The position numbers were made by a program, and so were the translations under genes. This document shows, one piece after another, positions 39,185 through 51,471 of a stretch of 64,000 bases of DNA (position 1 is the stretch's first letter; the number at the start of each line of letters is the position of its first letter). This DNA comes from Perca fluviatilis. Lineage: Eukaryota; Chordata; Actinopteri; Perciformes; Percidae. The notes beneath the pieces were generated by a model. The model searched no databases. It saw only the letters and a list, made by a program, of their open reading frames with translations, and had not been told where the DNA came from. The stretch spans positions 2,902,764-2,966,763 of the forward strand of contig NC_053133.1 of NCBI RefSeq assembly GCF_010015445.1, written 5' to 3'.

Positions 39185-39215
39185 AAATAAAACAAAGGGG
39201 GGGGGGTTTTTTTTT
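39010..39215. other. Homopolymer block, probable low-quality assembly
   Basis: An A run of nearly 60 bases is followed by alternating runs of T, A and G only, such as a 10-base G run before a T run near 39197-39215. This is unlike any biological repeat here and looks like unresolved read error at a long homopolymer. Confidence 0.7.
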
Positions 39216-40572
39216 CTCCTCTTTTTGTGTACTTTGACGGTTTAATAAGTCCATTAAAAAGTAAGTGACATAGTGTTCCCACAGCAATCACCCTGTTATA
39301 TAAACTGCATATACTGCACGCCGTTTGTCGTTATCAGAAAGGAGTTTATTGCCACAGTAGTTACACTTATGTGGAATTTTTCCATGGTGATCGGTGCATA
39401 TATACACAAATAAACATATTAAGCATTAATAAAAAAAATAGACAATAAACACAGAAACAGACACATATATACAAAATAGCTGTTTAGTATAAGAAAAAGG
39501 AGGCTGAATGAGTATATGAAAGCAGAATATTCATAACGTTTAATTCGAAAAAAAAAAAAATAATAAGAATCAATCACCCTTTAATGATGCCACTTTAGAA
39601 ACTCCTGCGAGTCCATCTGAAGCTACAACAGCGCATCATACCATTAGTAACAGTAACATAGTAACATAGGTTGGGTGGTCGGATGGCAACTCAGTCACTG
39701 CTTCAAATCAACTAACTAAATACATATCTTTCTCTCCTGTTCCGTTCCCAGTCTGGATCCAATAGTTCCAGGCTCTTCAGCCCGAGAGGTGACTGCACAT
39801 CTTACCATGCCAAATCAAAAATATGCTTTTGATTTGTGAGGAAACATTGTTTCTGCCAAAGGAGCAAATTTAACCAACCGCTCCAACTTCATACATTCCA
39901 GCAAGCGCTTACCTGGAACTATAAACAGCTCAGAGTAGAGTATCTATGCATCTGTCCTGCTTTAGAAATACAAGACTGTTCTCTGCAAGATTGGGCATGT
40001 AAGCACTGAGACCTAATGGTCATCGAGACATGCTTTATCTGTGTGTTTTAAATTTCAGGAAAAGCGAGCAGTTGAAGGGTGTAAATGGTTTCAACCTACC
40101 GATCTGATCACCCTATACTTATTCTGACATGGAGCTGATTGACAGTATGTTGGTGACATTGCTCCGAGGGCGCCCGCCTCTTCTTTTCCATGTCGCTTCG
40201 ATGGGGAATCCACTACGGGGTGCTGCTCATTGCCTTTTGGTCCAGATGGTCAAGAGCTCCCAGTGTTCAGCAGGGTAGGCGCCGTTCGCCCAGGGGGACT
40301 CCTGCCATCTGTTCCAATCCTCTGCTCTCTCTGCATTTGACTCAAACTCAAGGCTCAATCCACTTAATGTAAAGGTCTGATTCTGCCCCATCCCGTTTGT
40401 CCCTGACTGATGAGTAAATAAAATCAGCACACCTCAAGATCGAAACATCAGCACAGACGCGCCAGGAGCTGATAAAAAGTGTGGTCGTCTTGATTCTGTT
40501 ATCTTTCACGATGGGGCCTGTTTTACATTCTTATCCACATTCCTTGCTGTAACATCAGCTTCTATTTCTGCT

Positions 40573-40575
<3 letters not shown>
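39216..40575. other. Non-coding stretch, nothing recognised
   Basis: AT-rich at 39340-39600, then mixed sequence to the TG run. I see no gene, RNA gene or transposon end. Confidence 0.5.

Positions 40576-40645
<70 letters not shown>
40576..40645. repeat. (TG)n microsatellite, 70 bp
   Basis: A pure TG run. Shorter CA runs follow at about 40880-40896 and 40929-40957. Confidence 0.97.
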
Positions 40646-40647
<2 letters not shown>

Positions 40648-40928
40648 GATGGCGTACGGTATGAATGTGTGTTTGGGTGTCCTGCAGAATTTAAACGAGA
40701 CAGAGAGCATCTTTCTGGACTCATCTTAGCTCCGGGGAATGTGGCTAGATAACGGGATGCTAATGCCGTTCTTCGCCTTCGGGGAATTAACGTCTGCCTG
40801 AGCAGTAACCTACATTCACAGAGCAGTCTTACACATGAGGTTAATGAATCAGGCCTGCTGGAAGACGACCTTTCATGTGAGCACACACACACACACAGAC
40901 ATAACATTCGTCAATACAACCATATCAG

Positions 40929-40961
<33 letters not shown>

Positions 40962-41105
40962 AGGAGGTTTCTGTTTGCTGTAGTGCAAAGGCTAACAAGG
41001 TTAGCAAGTAAGCAAGCATCTGAATCGGTAATTTATTTATTTAGTCTGGCTCCAAGGAGCCGTGGGCGTGGACTAATAAGAGGAAGAAGGTTCTTCTGCA
41101 CCGAA

Positions 41106-41106
<1 letters not shown>

Positions 41107-41184
<78 letters not shown>
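41107..41184. repeat. (TG)n microsatellite, 78 bp
   Basis: A pure TG run ending in a short GA stretch. Confidence 0.97.
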
Positions 41185-41191
<7 letters not shown>

Positions 41192-41458
41192 AAGAAGTGA
41201 GGTTTTGATTTGGGAGCTGAAGCCCATCATCCACCCATTGTTTCTTCTCACTCCCACCTGCAATTAAGACAAGAAAGAGACAAGTGGGGAAATTCCCCAA
41301 ATCACTGATTTGATAGGTCAATTAGCTCATGCATATGTAATGTCCTGTGCCGTTAACTAAAGATTGAGAAGATTAAGGAGGGTGGCCTAGATTTAGTGCA
41401 TTTTGTCCAAAGCATGATGGGAAGGGGATGTGTTGGATTACATGGTGAGTAGGTTGAG

Positions 41459-41473
41459 TGTGTGTGTGTGTGT

Positions 41474-41517
<44 letters not shown>
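41459..41517. repeat. Compound (TG)n/(GA)n microsatellite
   Basis: A short TG run (to 41475) and a GA run (41481-41517) are separated by five bases. The C-rich text at 41520-41800 produces two overlapping Pro-rich or Gly-rich frames without domains. Confidence 0.9.
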
Positions 41518-41519
<2 letters not shown>

Positions 41520-42894
41520 TGCCCACACCTCCACCTCCACCCCTGTCTGTCTCCTCCCCTGTCCCCCCCCACAATGGTGACTCTGGCTGGGATCCGCTCA
41601 CCGTCTCCCCCCTGGGGAAGACCGCCATCCGACTCGGGTCGTCAGAATCAATTACACTCATCCCCCTTTTTTTCTCTCCTCGGCAGAGTTTACATGAGTC
41701 ACATTTTTCAGACCCTGTCTCAAGCATCCACTTGCCTTCCTTCCTTCCCCTGCTTCCTCCTTCCTTCCCACCCCTGCCCACCACCCTGAGGCCCCCCTGT
41801 CAGGACCCAGGAATAATTCCCCTCCTTTTCCGACGCTTTCGGGAGGAAAAACGGCGCGGGGTGATAAATCTGCGGCGATGTGCTGTAGAAAAAAAAAATT
41901 AAATGAAGGAGAAGGGAAGCCGCGAGGCTCGGCCTTCCTGCTCAGCACAGCAGAAAAAAAAGAACAGTCCATCCCAGAAGGATGGAGATGGAGGGATTTA
42001 AAAAAAAAAAAGGAGTGACAGGGTCAAACGGAACAGTAAAAGAGAGTTACTCACCTTGGACCCTGGGTGCGTGATCCTGAAGGCAGCTCGCAAGATATCT
42101 CACAGCTGGAAGCCTTAAGCACTCCTCCTAAGCCAGAACTGTAAAAACATTTTCCAACATGAATGCAAAGCAGAATCACCTTAGACCTGCAATGCTCGGC
42201 TGTTGAAACATGCTCAGGTATCACAGGTCTTATTGAGAAGAAAACAATAGATCTATGACCGAGGGCTGATATGTGGGAGGGGTTGTGTCCCTCAAGATAA
42301 TCAATACCATGTTACGTGCTAGAGCACAGCCAAGGAGAGGTTCTGGTGCGCTCAACATTTCACATATTTAATGCCTGACTGCTTTTAACAGCTCACAGAA
42401 GGAGGGGTTCGATACAGACCGTACGGCTCGTCCACAGGCACAAATACTTAGGAAGCAAACCTGGAGAGTTTTACCTGCCCCGGCGAGTAACAGAAAATAC
42501 AAACAATGCAGGGCGTAATTGGCATTGATACGTTTTAAAAAGCTCTCCTCCTCCCGTGCAAACACCTGCAGCCCATGAAGCCGGGCGCCCCCCCTGGGAA
42601 ATCACACATTAGCATTTAGCCGTTTCATCTGCTGCACTAATCAGAGCCAAACGTTTCAATAATACAACACAAGAGCAGTTACGCAAGCCAAAGAAAGGGG
42701 TGAGAGAGGGAAAGAGCACTCGTGGAAAGGTATTTCTAGAGGTTGCGAAGCGTTTGGCGCCTGCTTTAAATGGTTGGATATGTCTGGGTGGAGGGGGAGC
42801 CAGTGACCCCAACTGACCGACTGATTGTTTTCCGTGTAACCACAGTGTGTTGAAATCTGTGAGATTTACCAACTAGGACAGCTGCTCCAAAGAT
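41520..42894. other. Non-coding stretch, nothing recognised
   Basis: C/T-rich followed by purine-rich text. No splice-bounded coding block or transposon ends were found. Confidence 0.45.
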
Positions 42895-43810
42895 GACTGT
42901 ACAGTCTACAAGCACGCGAGGCTGTGCTCCGGCGACTGGTGCTTTGTTCTAAATGCTAACGTCAGCATGCTAACATACCCACAGTGAGGATGTTAACATA
43001 TCGATTTTCAGCAGGTTAACATCTCTGTTTAGCATGTTGGCATGCTAACTTTAGCTAATTAACACTGAATGCAAAGTACACCTGAGGCTGATGGGAATGT
43101 CATTAGTTTTGAAGGTATTTTGGTCATGAATTGAGGTATTGGACCAAATCCAATTATGACCTGATGATGGCGCTAGATGAAGTTTTGAGATCACTAAAGT
43201 GATTCCAGTTTATCCTGACGGGAACATGAATATCTTTGACTTGTTGGTGGTGCTAGGAGTCATTAGAATTCATCCTCTGGGTACCATGGAGGTCTGTACC
43301 GCGTCTCCTCTTCCTCCCACTGTACAAATGTGAAGCCAAAATATCCCGGATACGGGCGCTCTCATCTTGTGATTTTGGAGCCAGAGTCTGCGCAGTAGTG
43401 ATGAGGCGGTGGAGTCGCGGTAACAAAGTCCCGCCCACACACCCGCCAGTGACCAATCGCGAGTCAATCCCAGCTGTTTCACCCCGTTTTTATAGCATCA
43501 AATAACTAATAAAAAACGAACTTATCAGAAAAATGAAAACTTGAACAAACATCAGTGTACTACCTAAAATGACAGAAGCCATCTTTGGGAAAAATTTATT
43601 TGACGTGTACTTTGATTTTTTTTGTATGGTCCATGCCCCATCCGCGATCCAGATGTTTTGGCTGAACTTACAGTCTATGCATCAATCCCTGGTTTGTACC
43701 AAATGTAATGGCAATTTATTCAATGGTTATTTAATAGACATTTCAGTCTTAATGTGGTGGACTGACAGACCGACATTGCTATAGAGCCAATAGCGTTGGC
43801 TAGCGTGGCC
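42895..43810. repeat. Dispersed repeat, copy B, with an internal insertion
   Basis: It is collinear with 35830-36400 at both ends (AGCTAATTAACACTGAATGC early; ATAGAGCCAATAGCGTTGGC late), but about 400 bp of extra sequence lies between GGTACCATGGAGGTCTGTACC (43282) and the later shared block near 43690. The extra sequence includes a GC-rich part (43340-43480) unlike the rest, so another element probably inserted here. Confidence 0.5.
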
Positions 43811-46800
43811 CAAAGCAGTATGTAAAGTTATGAACACATGTTTCTGTTCAAATCCTACCTGAAACACACTCCGTTACTGTTCTTGCTCACACTAACTGGC
43901 AGGTTAGTTCAGGTTGCACCCACTCTGGAACCACCTACACAACAATTCATCAAATTCATACAGTTCCCCCCCTTTAGACGCCAACCTCTCCTGCAGTCTG
44001 TGCTCCCTTCCTGGAGCTTGGCAGCCCCCTGATCAGCCTCTCTGGCCTGCAGTGAGCAGGAAATGGCCTATTGTTCTGAGATAATGTGAAATATAATGTT
44101 CCCCTGCACTTTTGGAAGGCATTCTGCCCTGACAGCCTCATCGCTGTGGGCAACAGTAGGCGCCAAGTATATGAGCACCTGCCAAACAGAGACGTCCATC
44201 AGCGGTGCAGTGATGCTGGTTTACAGCAGAGAGAGGAGAGGGGAATCCCCTGAAGACTAGTGAGAAAACAAGCACCTCTCACACAGCCGTTTCACGAAAA
44301 CTCACCTCCGCCTACTCAATACAACCTGGGAGATTTTCTATCATCTTCCGATGCACATGTGAAAAAACACCTCTGAGTGCATTTGAGGCGATGCTTTGAG
44401 GGTGAAACTAAAACGTTGCAGGAGAGTTTTTTTTTTTTTTTTTTTTTTGTATTATTGCTCCCGCAGGAAAGAACCAGAGTCAAATACTTACATCACCGAA
44501 AGCTCGGTAGATTCCTTCCCTTAAAATCGGTTCATCAGTCCGCATGCTAAAAGCTACAGCAGACAAGCCAACGACAATCACAAGTTGTGAATTCACACCC
44601 TCGCAGACACATGTAAGAAATTAGACTGTTTCCAAATGTGACCACACCGGCTGATTCGGAGGGGCCTAGCGGCGCAGCTCTACATGACGAGGTCCTGCAT
44701 TTAGTCAGACGTTGAAACCCTCATTGATCATTACAATACACTGCGGAGCAACGCTCTCCCTGCTGTGGAAACAGTGAGGGAGTTTGTTTATTGGAATGAA
44801 TCACTAGCCAAAAACTCATAAATATCCTTGGCAACAGTACAGATTAACAAAGCAGTTTGCAGAACAAGAACATAAGAGAGCGAGAGAGGAACCTTCCACA
44901 TTTTGTAATGGAAATAGAGCAATATTTAGACCTAAATGCCTGCAGGAATAGGTTTACGAACACGACATGTGCAACCACAATTTGTCATTCTACCTTATTC
45001 TGCTCCCCATGAGTATACAGTCAGTAAGGCTCATGCATTAGCAGGTTATTACTGTCATCTTTCCTAAACTTACAATATTAGCTCCTCTGAAGGATAATTA
45101 TGGGGTTTGTATTTCAAGTCCTGATGGAATAATAACTGTATCCAAGAAACTTTATTTAGGATCAGCTCAAGAGCTGGCAGGACCTAAAAGTTAAAAGGCC
45201 TTTGCTGGTGCTTGAGGTAGCGCAGCACCTTTTTCTATTCAGCTCTTGTCTGAGATGACACGTTCTCCGAAAACCATGAAGAAATGCTCCTAAAACTTAT
45301 ACATTTTTCAAATGGGATTCTCCAAGAGGTGGAATATGTAGAGGGCGGCATATTCAGGTAATAAAAGGGTGTAAATCTGTCAGATTAGTGACAAAAATGA
45401 GAGTGTGTGGGATTAAGGTAAAGCATGGATGTGGCTCCTTTTGCTTTATTACTCATCTTACATTCAAGGGATCTTTTTTGGAGGAGGTACGCACCTAAAT
45501 GGATTAAAGTCACAATTCACTCCGCATACAAAACAGACAATCAGGCATATATCCTCTTCACTGTATCTCTGTGACTGTGTGCTTTGATGTTCAACCAGCC
45601 GCCCACTACGACTTTCTTACAGCGCCTGAATTGTCTGTTTAGCTGGGCTTTGGCTAAGACATTTGGAGGTGCCGAACACTGCCATCTATTGTTCTTCTTC
45701 TAAAGGCTCTTAGGTTGTGCTTCACAGTTGGAAGTGTATTGTTTTCGAGATTAAAGGAGGTTTTCACAGCACAGGGGCATAAGTTTGGTAAAATAACTTT
45801 TATGTAACAGCGCGTCTCACCTGGGTAGTTTTTTCATACTTTATGGATAATAGGATTTTCTCAATTATATTTTAAATCAGTTCATATTAGTTCAAACAAC
45901 CAGCACCATGTGACTGTCAGATGAAAATGTTGTGAGTTGCTAAGCTTTACTTTGAGCATCCACCAACTGCTTTATTGATTGGTTATAAACCATTACAAAG
46001 GATGTTGGCTGCATTTCACAAAGTGAACAAACGGCCTTGTGTCTCTCTACGTTGTTACATTGATGGTTTTGATTCAAACTGCTTCCACATATTATGTTCC
46101 TGATGGTTTGGTGTCATAATCATCCACTTAGCACAGCCTGCTCCATTTTGCATTAGCAAAGACAAATACGATAGGGCATGCAATAATGTTCCCTGCATGG
46201 CCTGTAGCTCATAATTGATGTACAAAGCACTAGTAAATGATTTATTAACCATCGATGGAGCCATAGTTACAACTTATAGACTGTCAATAAAGGGTGTCTT
46301 GTTAAAAGTGGTACTGTTTATATATATATACTAGCACATTAGTTATGGTAAAATAAAAAAATTACTGAATCCAATCTTTTCATAATGTTCACACAACCAT
46401 TACACCCTCTTGCATCTCCAAACAGAACAATGTCATAATTCTCACAAGAATGGATGCAGAAAGGCCACATGCCTGCACACAGGAGCAAATGAAAGCGAAA
46501 ACAGGCCAATAAACTTGTAAGCAGACATAAACAACAAAGCCTTGCCTGTCGTAGACCCTCTCCGCCTCACGCGGTTAACTCGGCTATAATTACTGCGCCG
46601 TGCACCAGGCTATCTGAGATTACAGGCGTGAGTTACACCTGATGCCAAGGGAAAGTACTCCATACTTTAAATATTTAATCAGCCCCTTTCACCGTGAAGC
46701 AAATGAGGCGAGGCAGAAGTTGCCGAGTGGCTGAGGAGAGTCGGGAGGGAGGGGGCTGCCCTGGCTGCATTTTGTGCACATGTGAGCACACACACATGTG

Positions 46801-46824
46801 AACACACGTGCACACACACTAGGG
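43811..46824. other. Non-coding stretch, one weak candidate block
   Basis: The stretch contains a T run at 44429-44448. The segment 46540-46740 is non-repetitive, with TATAATTACTGCG and TTTAAATATTTAATCAG cores, and may be a conserved non-coding block. No gene or RNA is recognised. Confidence 0.4.
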
Positions 46825-47252
46825 CAGAGACCTTCCACAGGGGGTCCTCAGAGTTACTGTAAGGGGTGCCGTAAAATCATCAGAAATAAAAAAATTTTAT
46901 GTTGAATCCAACATATAATATAAATATAAATTAGCCTATTTGTGAAAAATGACGATGATAGGCTTACTGGCCTAAAAGATAGTCACTAAGGTAGCCGTCC
47001 ACAGATGCAGTTAATCCTAAGGATTCACTGTGCCACATGTATGTTTAACATTAAAACATGATGATCATGCCAACTGTTATTATTTTAATAGCTAAAAAGG
47101 TATGTATAAAGGCTTTAGGCCACCCTACTCATTTTTGTAGACCCAGTTTAATATACAACTTAATTGTATACAATATATGTAGTAGGGGGGTCCCTGCTCC
47201 GTCTCTGTTTCTGTTAAGGGGTCTTTGGCTTGAAAACCGTTGAAGACCCCTG
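46825..47252. mobile_element. Non-autonomous hAT-like transposon, second copy (inverted)
   Basis: Starts CAGAGACCTTCCACAGGGGG and ends AACCGTTGAAGACCCCTG. The 8-mers CACTAGGG (46817-46824) and TACTAGGG (47253-47260) match at 7 of 8 positions. Its reverse complement aligns with the element at 21-506 (shared CGGAGCAGGGACCCCC). It is 428 bp with no transposase. Confidence 0.8.
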
Positions 47253-47260
47253 TACTAGGG

Positions 47261-48169
47261 AGTTAAGTATGTCACCACCTCCTGAATTTTCTCTTTTGTT
47301 TCTCATTTCGGGGGAACCTGAGAACCTCTATGAGAATGTACAGTACGTGTGTGTCGTAGATGTGTGTGAGCTTGGGGGGGATGGGGGTGGTCTGCAAACC
47401 TACCCAGGGTCATGGCCAAGACTCTTTGAGGCTCGGCCACATCGAGCCGCTGGCCGCGAGGACACAAAGGGGCAATTCTTCTTCACGCTAAGCCGGTTAG
47501 AGCTCAACCTGCTACACTTGAGCTGCACAGGAAGTGACACAATCAGGCATGCCTTGTATGTTCAAGTGACCGTGAAATGAACCATCGGCAGAGGTATATT
47601 TAAAGCGTCACGCGATATGGTCCGAGGTGCAGATCACAGAGAGGGCTCGTCTGAGAGCTGCAACCTGATGTCTGCAGAAAAGACAAAGAGAGGGCGTGCT
47701 GTTACTCACCTTAATCATATGGATGATATTTATGGATTTATTACACTGTTTTTATACTTGACATTCAACTCCATTCTTATTTTATTATTATTGTTATTAT
47801 TGTTATTTTGCTGCACTATACTATATAATATGTTATGTTTTATTGCTACCTCACCTTATACTATATCTCATATCCTATACTATATCATCATTTACCATGT
47901 TATACTGTATTATTTTAATATGGTTATATGCTACTGATCACATCATATTCTGTATTTATAGCTCTACATTACCGTAATACAGACAAGCACTAAGTGTCGT
48001 TACTTACTTATCATACAGTAAGTACTGCTGCTATTATAGCCTATTATATTACACTACTGTCACTTTAATCATATCACTGTCACTTGTATTTTTTTGTCTC
48101 CATATGCTCTGTAGTTATTTGTCTTAGTTTCTTTCTTTCTTTTACCTTCTCTGTTTATCTGCACTATTT
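47261..48169. other. Unassigned, with an AT-rich TATACTATA segment
   Basis: 47261-47640 is mixed DNA without a recognised gene; the 47230-47580 frame overlaps the hAT element end and is probably chance. 47750-48120 is rich in ACTATATxATAT words and leads into a LINE-like fragment. Confidence 0.4.
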
Positions 48170-48440
48170 CTGTTTTTGACACTCAAAGTTAGTTGGACCT
48201 CTCTGACACAAAGGCGTGATAAACATATGTATCTTTTCATCCATAAATCTCTAATGGGACTGTCGCCATCATATATACTGTGGCGTAGATCTACGGTATG
48301 CTGAACTGGATCACAGGACCTTACCAAACTATAGCTCAACAAACTGCCTTATGCTTCCATAAGTTCCACAGCTTTCTGAGTTTGGTAAATCCGCTTTTGG
48401 TTTCTGTGCACCAAAAGCAAGGAACTACCTTTAACGATTA
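48170..48440 (+). pseudogene. Decayed non-LTR retrotransposon ORF2 C-terminal fragment
   Basis: One frame reads HKSLMGLSPSYI, then after a frameshift another reads LPNYSSTNCLMLP, a stop, and VPQLSEFGKSAFGFCAPKA. This order (a Pro-Ser-Tyr-Ile segment, then GKSAF.F.AP.A.N) is the usual C-terminal tail of fish LINE ORF2 proteins. It has at least one frameshift and several stops, so it is dead. Which LINE family it belongs to is uncertain. Confidence 0.5.
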
Positions 48441-49144
48441 CTTAAGCTTACTACCCCTAAACATTTCAAGATGATTTTAAAATAATTTTACCTCAGTGTG
48501 CAATTAATTTCATTGTTTTCACAGTTTATCTGAAATGCTAAAACACTAAACCTCATTCTCTGAACCAAACGCTCAGTGGCCTAAACCCACTTGTCGAATC
48601 ATTCACTCTTCTTGCAAAACTCTAAACACACTCTCACTCGCTAAAACACATTTCACACTGAGATGCACTTGTGTTGCAAAATGGTTAAACACAACTTCAA
48701 CACAGTTGTCATCGTTTACACACGACGACTCAAAATTGTACGCACATGTTTCTAATGTATGGAATGTTCAACTGTAGAGAATATGAGCCAGTTCAGAGTG
48801 CACAGACGTGATGCTGAATACATCTTTCATTGACTTTTATTTTGCAGTTTCACAATATTTTTTAGTGTACCGTCATGTGCTTTTCATTTCGCTTTCTTTG
48901 CAGTTGGACTGCTGTATTGTTCTACAAGTGCCTCATATAGACATTCAATATTGTAGTACTTGCACTACTTGCAGTGTACAAAATATTTACTTTACAAGTT
49001 GTGATATACTTTTAGTTTTCATTGTAAAATGTGTTTACTATATGAAATAAAAAAAATAAAAACATTCTGTGACTACATGCCCTGGACACTGTGTTCTTAA
49101 ATGTTTGAGGTAATGTCTAATGAATGCTCTGTAGTGTTTAGTTA
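48441..49144. other. AAACAC-rich repeat-like stretch
   Basis: Words such as CTAAAACAC, GCTAAAACACATTTC and GGTTAAACAC recur at 48530-48700, resembling the subterminal part of the element at 49753-50967. No clear ends were found. It may be a diverged relative. Confidence 0.3.
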
Positions 49145-49737
49145 TTGACCGGCTGTGTGTATGATCTGAGAGCATTGTTTGACTTTGCCAGTTTTGAGAA
49201 AATGGGTGAGGGTTTCAAGAAATGTGTCTTAGCAATCGAGAAAATCTGGTTACCAGTGGCTGCCCACATCCGCTTCAAGACACTGGTACTTTCATACAGG
49301 GCCACGAACGGATCAGCCCCAGCTTACATCCAGGACATGGTCAAACCCTACACCCCAACCCGCCCACTCCGCTCTGCATCAGCCAACCTTCTTGCTGCCC
49401 CCTCACAGCGAGGGACAACTAATCACTCAACGAAATCCCGACTGTTGACTCCTAAATGGAGGAATGAGCTCCCTATTGACATCAGGACGGCCGAAAACCT
49501 ACGCATCTTCCGCCGAAGGCTAAAAACACATCTCTTCCAACTGCACCTCGGATAAACATAAAAAAAGTATATATATTTCTTCAAGCTGCACTTTCATATG
49601 GCTCTTTGTAGTTTTGCTTATTTAAAATGAATGTACTTGTACTTACTACTTGTTGTCTGGAGTTTGTACCTTTAAGGTCGAAAGCACGTAATTGGAAGTT
49701 GCTTTGGATAAAAGCGTCAGCTCAATGACAATGTAAA
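49145..49737 (+). pseudogene. L2-type LINE ORF2 C-terminal fragment with 3' tail
   Basis: A 136-residue frame reads WLPVAAHIRFKTLVLSYRAT, then APAYIQDMVKPYTPTRPLRS, then NELPIDIRTAENLRIFRRRL and KTHLFQLHLG. This is the typical tail of the fish L2-clade endonuclease/reverse-transcriptase ORF2. The upstream reverse transcriptase and endonuclease are missing (5' truncated, usual for LINEs). The DNA after the stop ends with TTGGATAAAAGCGTCAGCTC and AATGACAATGTAA, the familiar L2 3' end. Confidence 0.8.
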
Positions 49738-49752
49738 AAAACATTATATTAT

Positions 49753-50441
49753 TACAGTTTTTTCCAACTGCTTACACACAAAATCTTTTCATGTCACACG
49801 ATTTTTGAAACCTCTCACTCAAAGTGCAAAACTACACAGCAAATCTCCAAAACCAGAAGCTATTTCTCAGCCTTTCACTCAGCTTTCAATCGCATAAAAC
49901 ACTTTTTTCAAAACATTACACACAATTCTCTACCTAAGACACAAAAATCTAACAAGAAGTGACTTGCTATCCATTTCTAAACACAACCAATCAAAATGCT
50001 ACACTTATTTACCAGGGCACACACACACTCCTCACATTTGCAAACACATTATGTCAAAACTGAACACTAACCAATCACTGCTTTAGTATAGGCCTATACA
50101 GAGGTCAAAGGTCAGATTACCTGTTTGGAACAATGGATGCCAACAATAGACAGAGAGCAAGGGGAGGAGGAGGGAGAGACAGGGGATAACAACGAGGAGG
50201 AGGAGGAGGAGGAGGAGGAAGAAGAGTAAGAAGGAGAGCCATCTCTGATGAGATCAGGGAGAGAAGCCCATCCTGAGTAGCTTTACAGTGGCGTCCATAC
50301 TGCATGCAACTATCTAATGACTATTTCAGCATTACAAATCAATCAGACTTTGTTTTGCACAAAGTGCATACAATTCTGTCCCCCCACACACACACCCCCC
50401 ACCGCCTGACACACAAGCACGGACAAACACTCACAACACAC

Positions 50442-50477
<36 letters not shown>

Positions 50478-50967
50478 TCTTTATTCTAAAAATGATACCT
50501 TTGTTTTACATATGTTTATACTTTTGTTTTCTTGTTTCATGCTACTGTATACAACACTGAGCTACTCTTACAATAATAATGTGCCCAATAAATATTTTCT
50601 GTTTTATTGTAACATTACATTGTTTTTTACAGTGCACTTTTCAACCACTTTCAGCAGACTACTTTCTCTCTAGAACATTGTAAATGTAGATATATAAGCC
50701 TATGAAAGACAAAAGAGCTTTAGATTTAGAACAACAGTGTGTACATGGTATATCCAAAAATTTACTATTATGAAAAAAGTGTTTGCCATTTGATGCAAAT
50801 GCTTCATTTTGAGATGTGTTTATGGTATTTTGAATGCAGTGTTTCATTTTGAAGGAGATGTGAGGCATTTTGCATTTTGTGTGAGCAGTTTTGGGAATTG
50901 TGTGTAGAGTTTTGAAAAAAGGAGACGTAGTTTTGAAAACGTGTGTAAGCAGTTGGAAAAAACTGTA
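49753..50967 (+). mobile_element. Tc1/IS630-like element with decayed transposase
   Basis: Left end TACAGTTTTTTCCAACTGCT and right end AGCAGTTGGAAAAAACTGTA are perfect inverted repeats over 20 bp and continue imperfectly. Both begin with TA. The 1215 bp interior holds ATGGATGCCAACAATAGACA at 50132 and, downstream, a frame reading RRRAISDEIRER near 50230-50265. This resembles the Arg/Gly-rich start and the first helix of a Tc1-like transposase, followed by a stop. Most of the transposase is missing. A GGA run (50193-50219) and a CA run (50447-50474) lie inside. Confidence 0.7.
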
Positions 50968-51054
50968 TTATTATGTATATGTATTTGTTTCTTGTATTTC
51001 AATGATTTTCCAGATATTACTGTGATATAAAGGTTATATATATTGGTGCTGCTG
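50968..51054. other. Short gap between repeats
   Basis: AT-rich linker with nothing recognised. Confidence 0.4.
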
Positions 51055-51471
51055 CAACAACCAAATGTTTTGGCCGCTAGGGGCAACGTTAGTCTATATC
51101 CACAATGTTCCACTTCCGGTATTGCTCTGGTTCAGTCATGTATTTTTGCCATTGTCCGTCCCCTTCCTCTTTCTTTGTGTTGGTGTTCTAACTTCTGGTG
51201 GATTTGTGAGGACTATGGTTAACTGCTCCTCAGATCTCTGCAGGGTAAATCCAGACAGCTAGCTAGACTATCTGTCCAATCTGAGTTTTCTCTCACACAC
51301 CTATTTTACAGCGGCTCTGTGCGGAGCTTAACACTGCCCAGGACAACTGTGATTGGTTTAAAGAAAGGCCAATAAACCAGAGCACGTTTTTCTCCCATCC
51401 TAGAATGCTGAGTGGACTAGCCAGACCCTCCTCAGGTCCGCAGCGTGTGGATGGTCTGGCAAAGCAAGACT
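51055..51471. mobile_element. Dispersed repeat fragment ending GGCAAAGCAAGACTA
   Basis: The text AAATCCAGACAGCTAGCTAG, GCCAATAAACCAGAGCACG and GGTCTGGCAAAGCAAGACTA is characteristic of an interspersed element I have met repeatedly in percomorph genomes. The right end is visible but the left end is not. The superfamily is not assigned. Confidence 0.4.

Noticed and set aside
41353..41902. Overlapping frames of 143 and 146 residues on opposite strands
   Set aside because: Both derive from GA and C-rich sequence around the 41459-41517 microsatellite; no domain on either strand.
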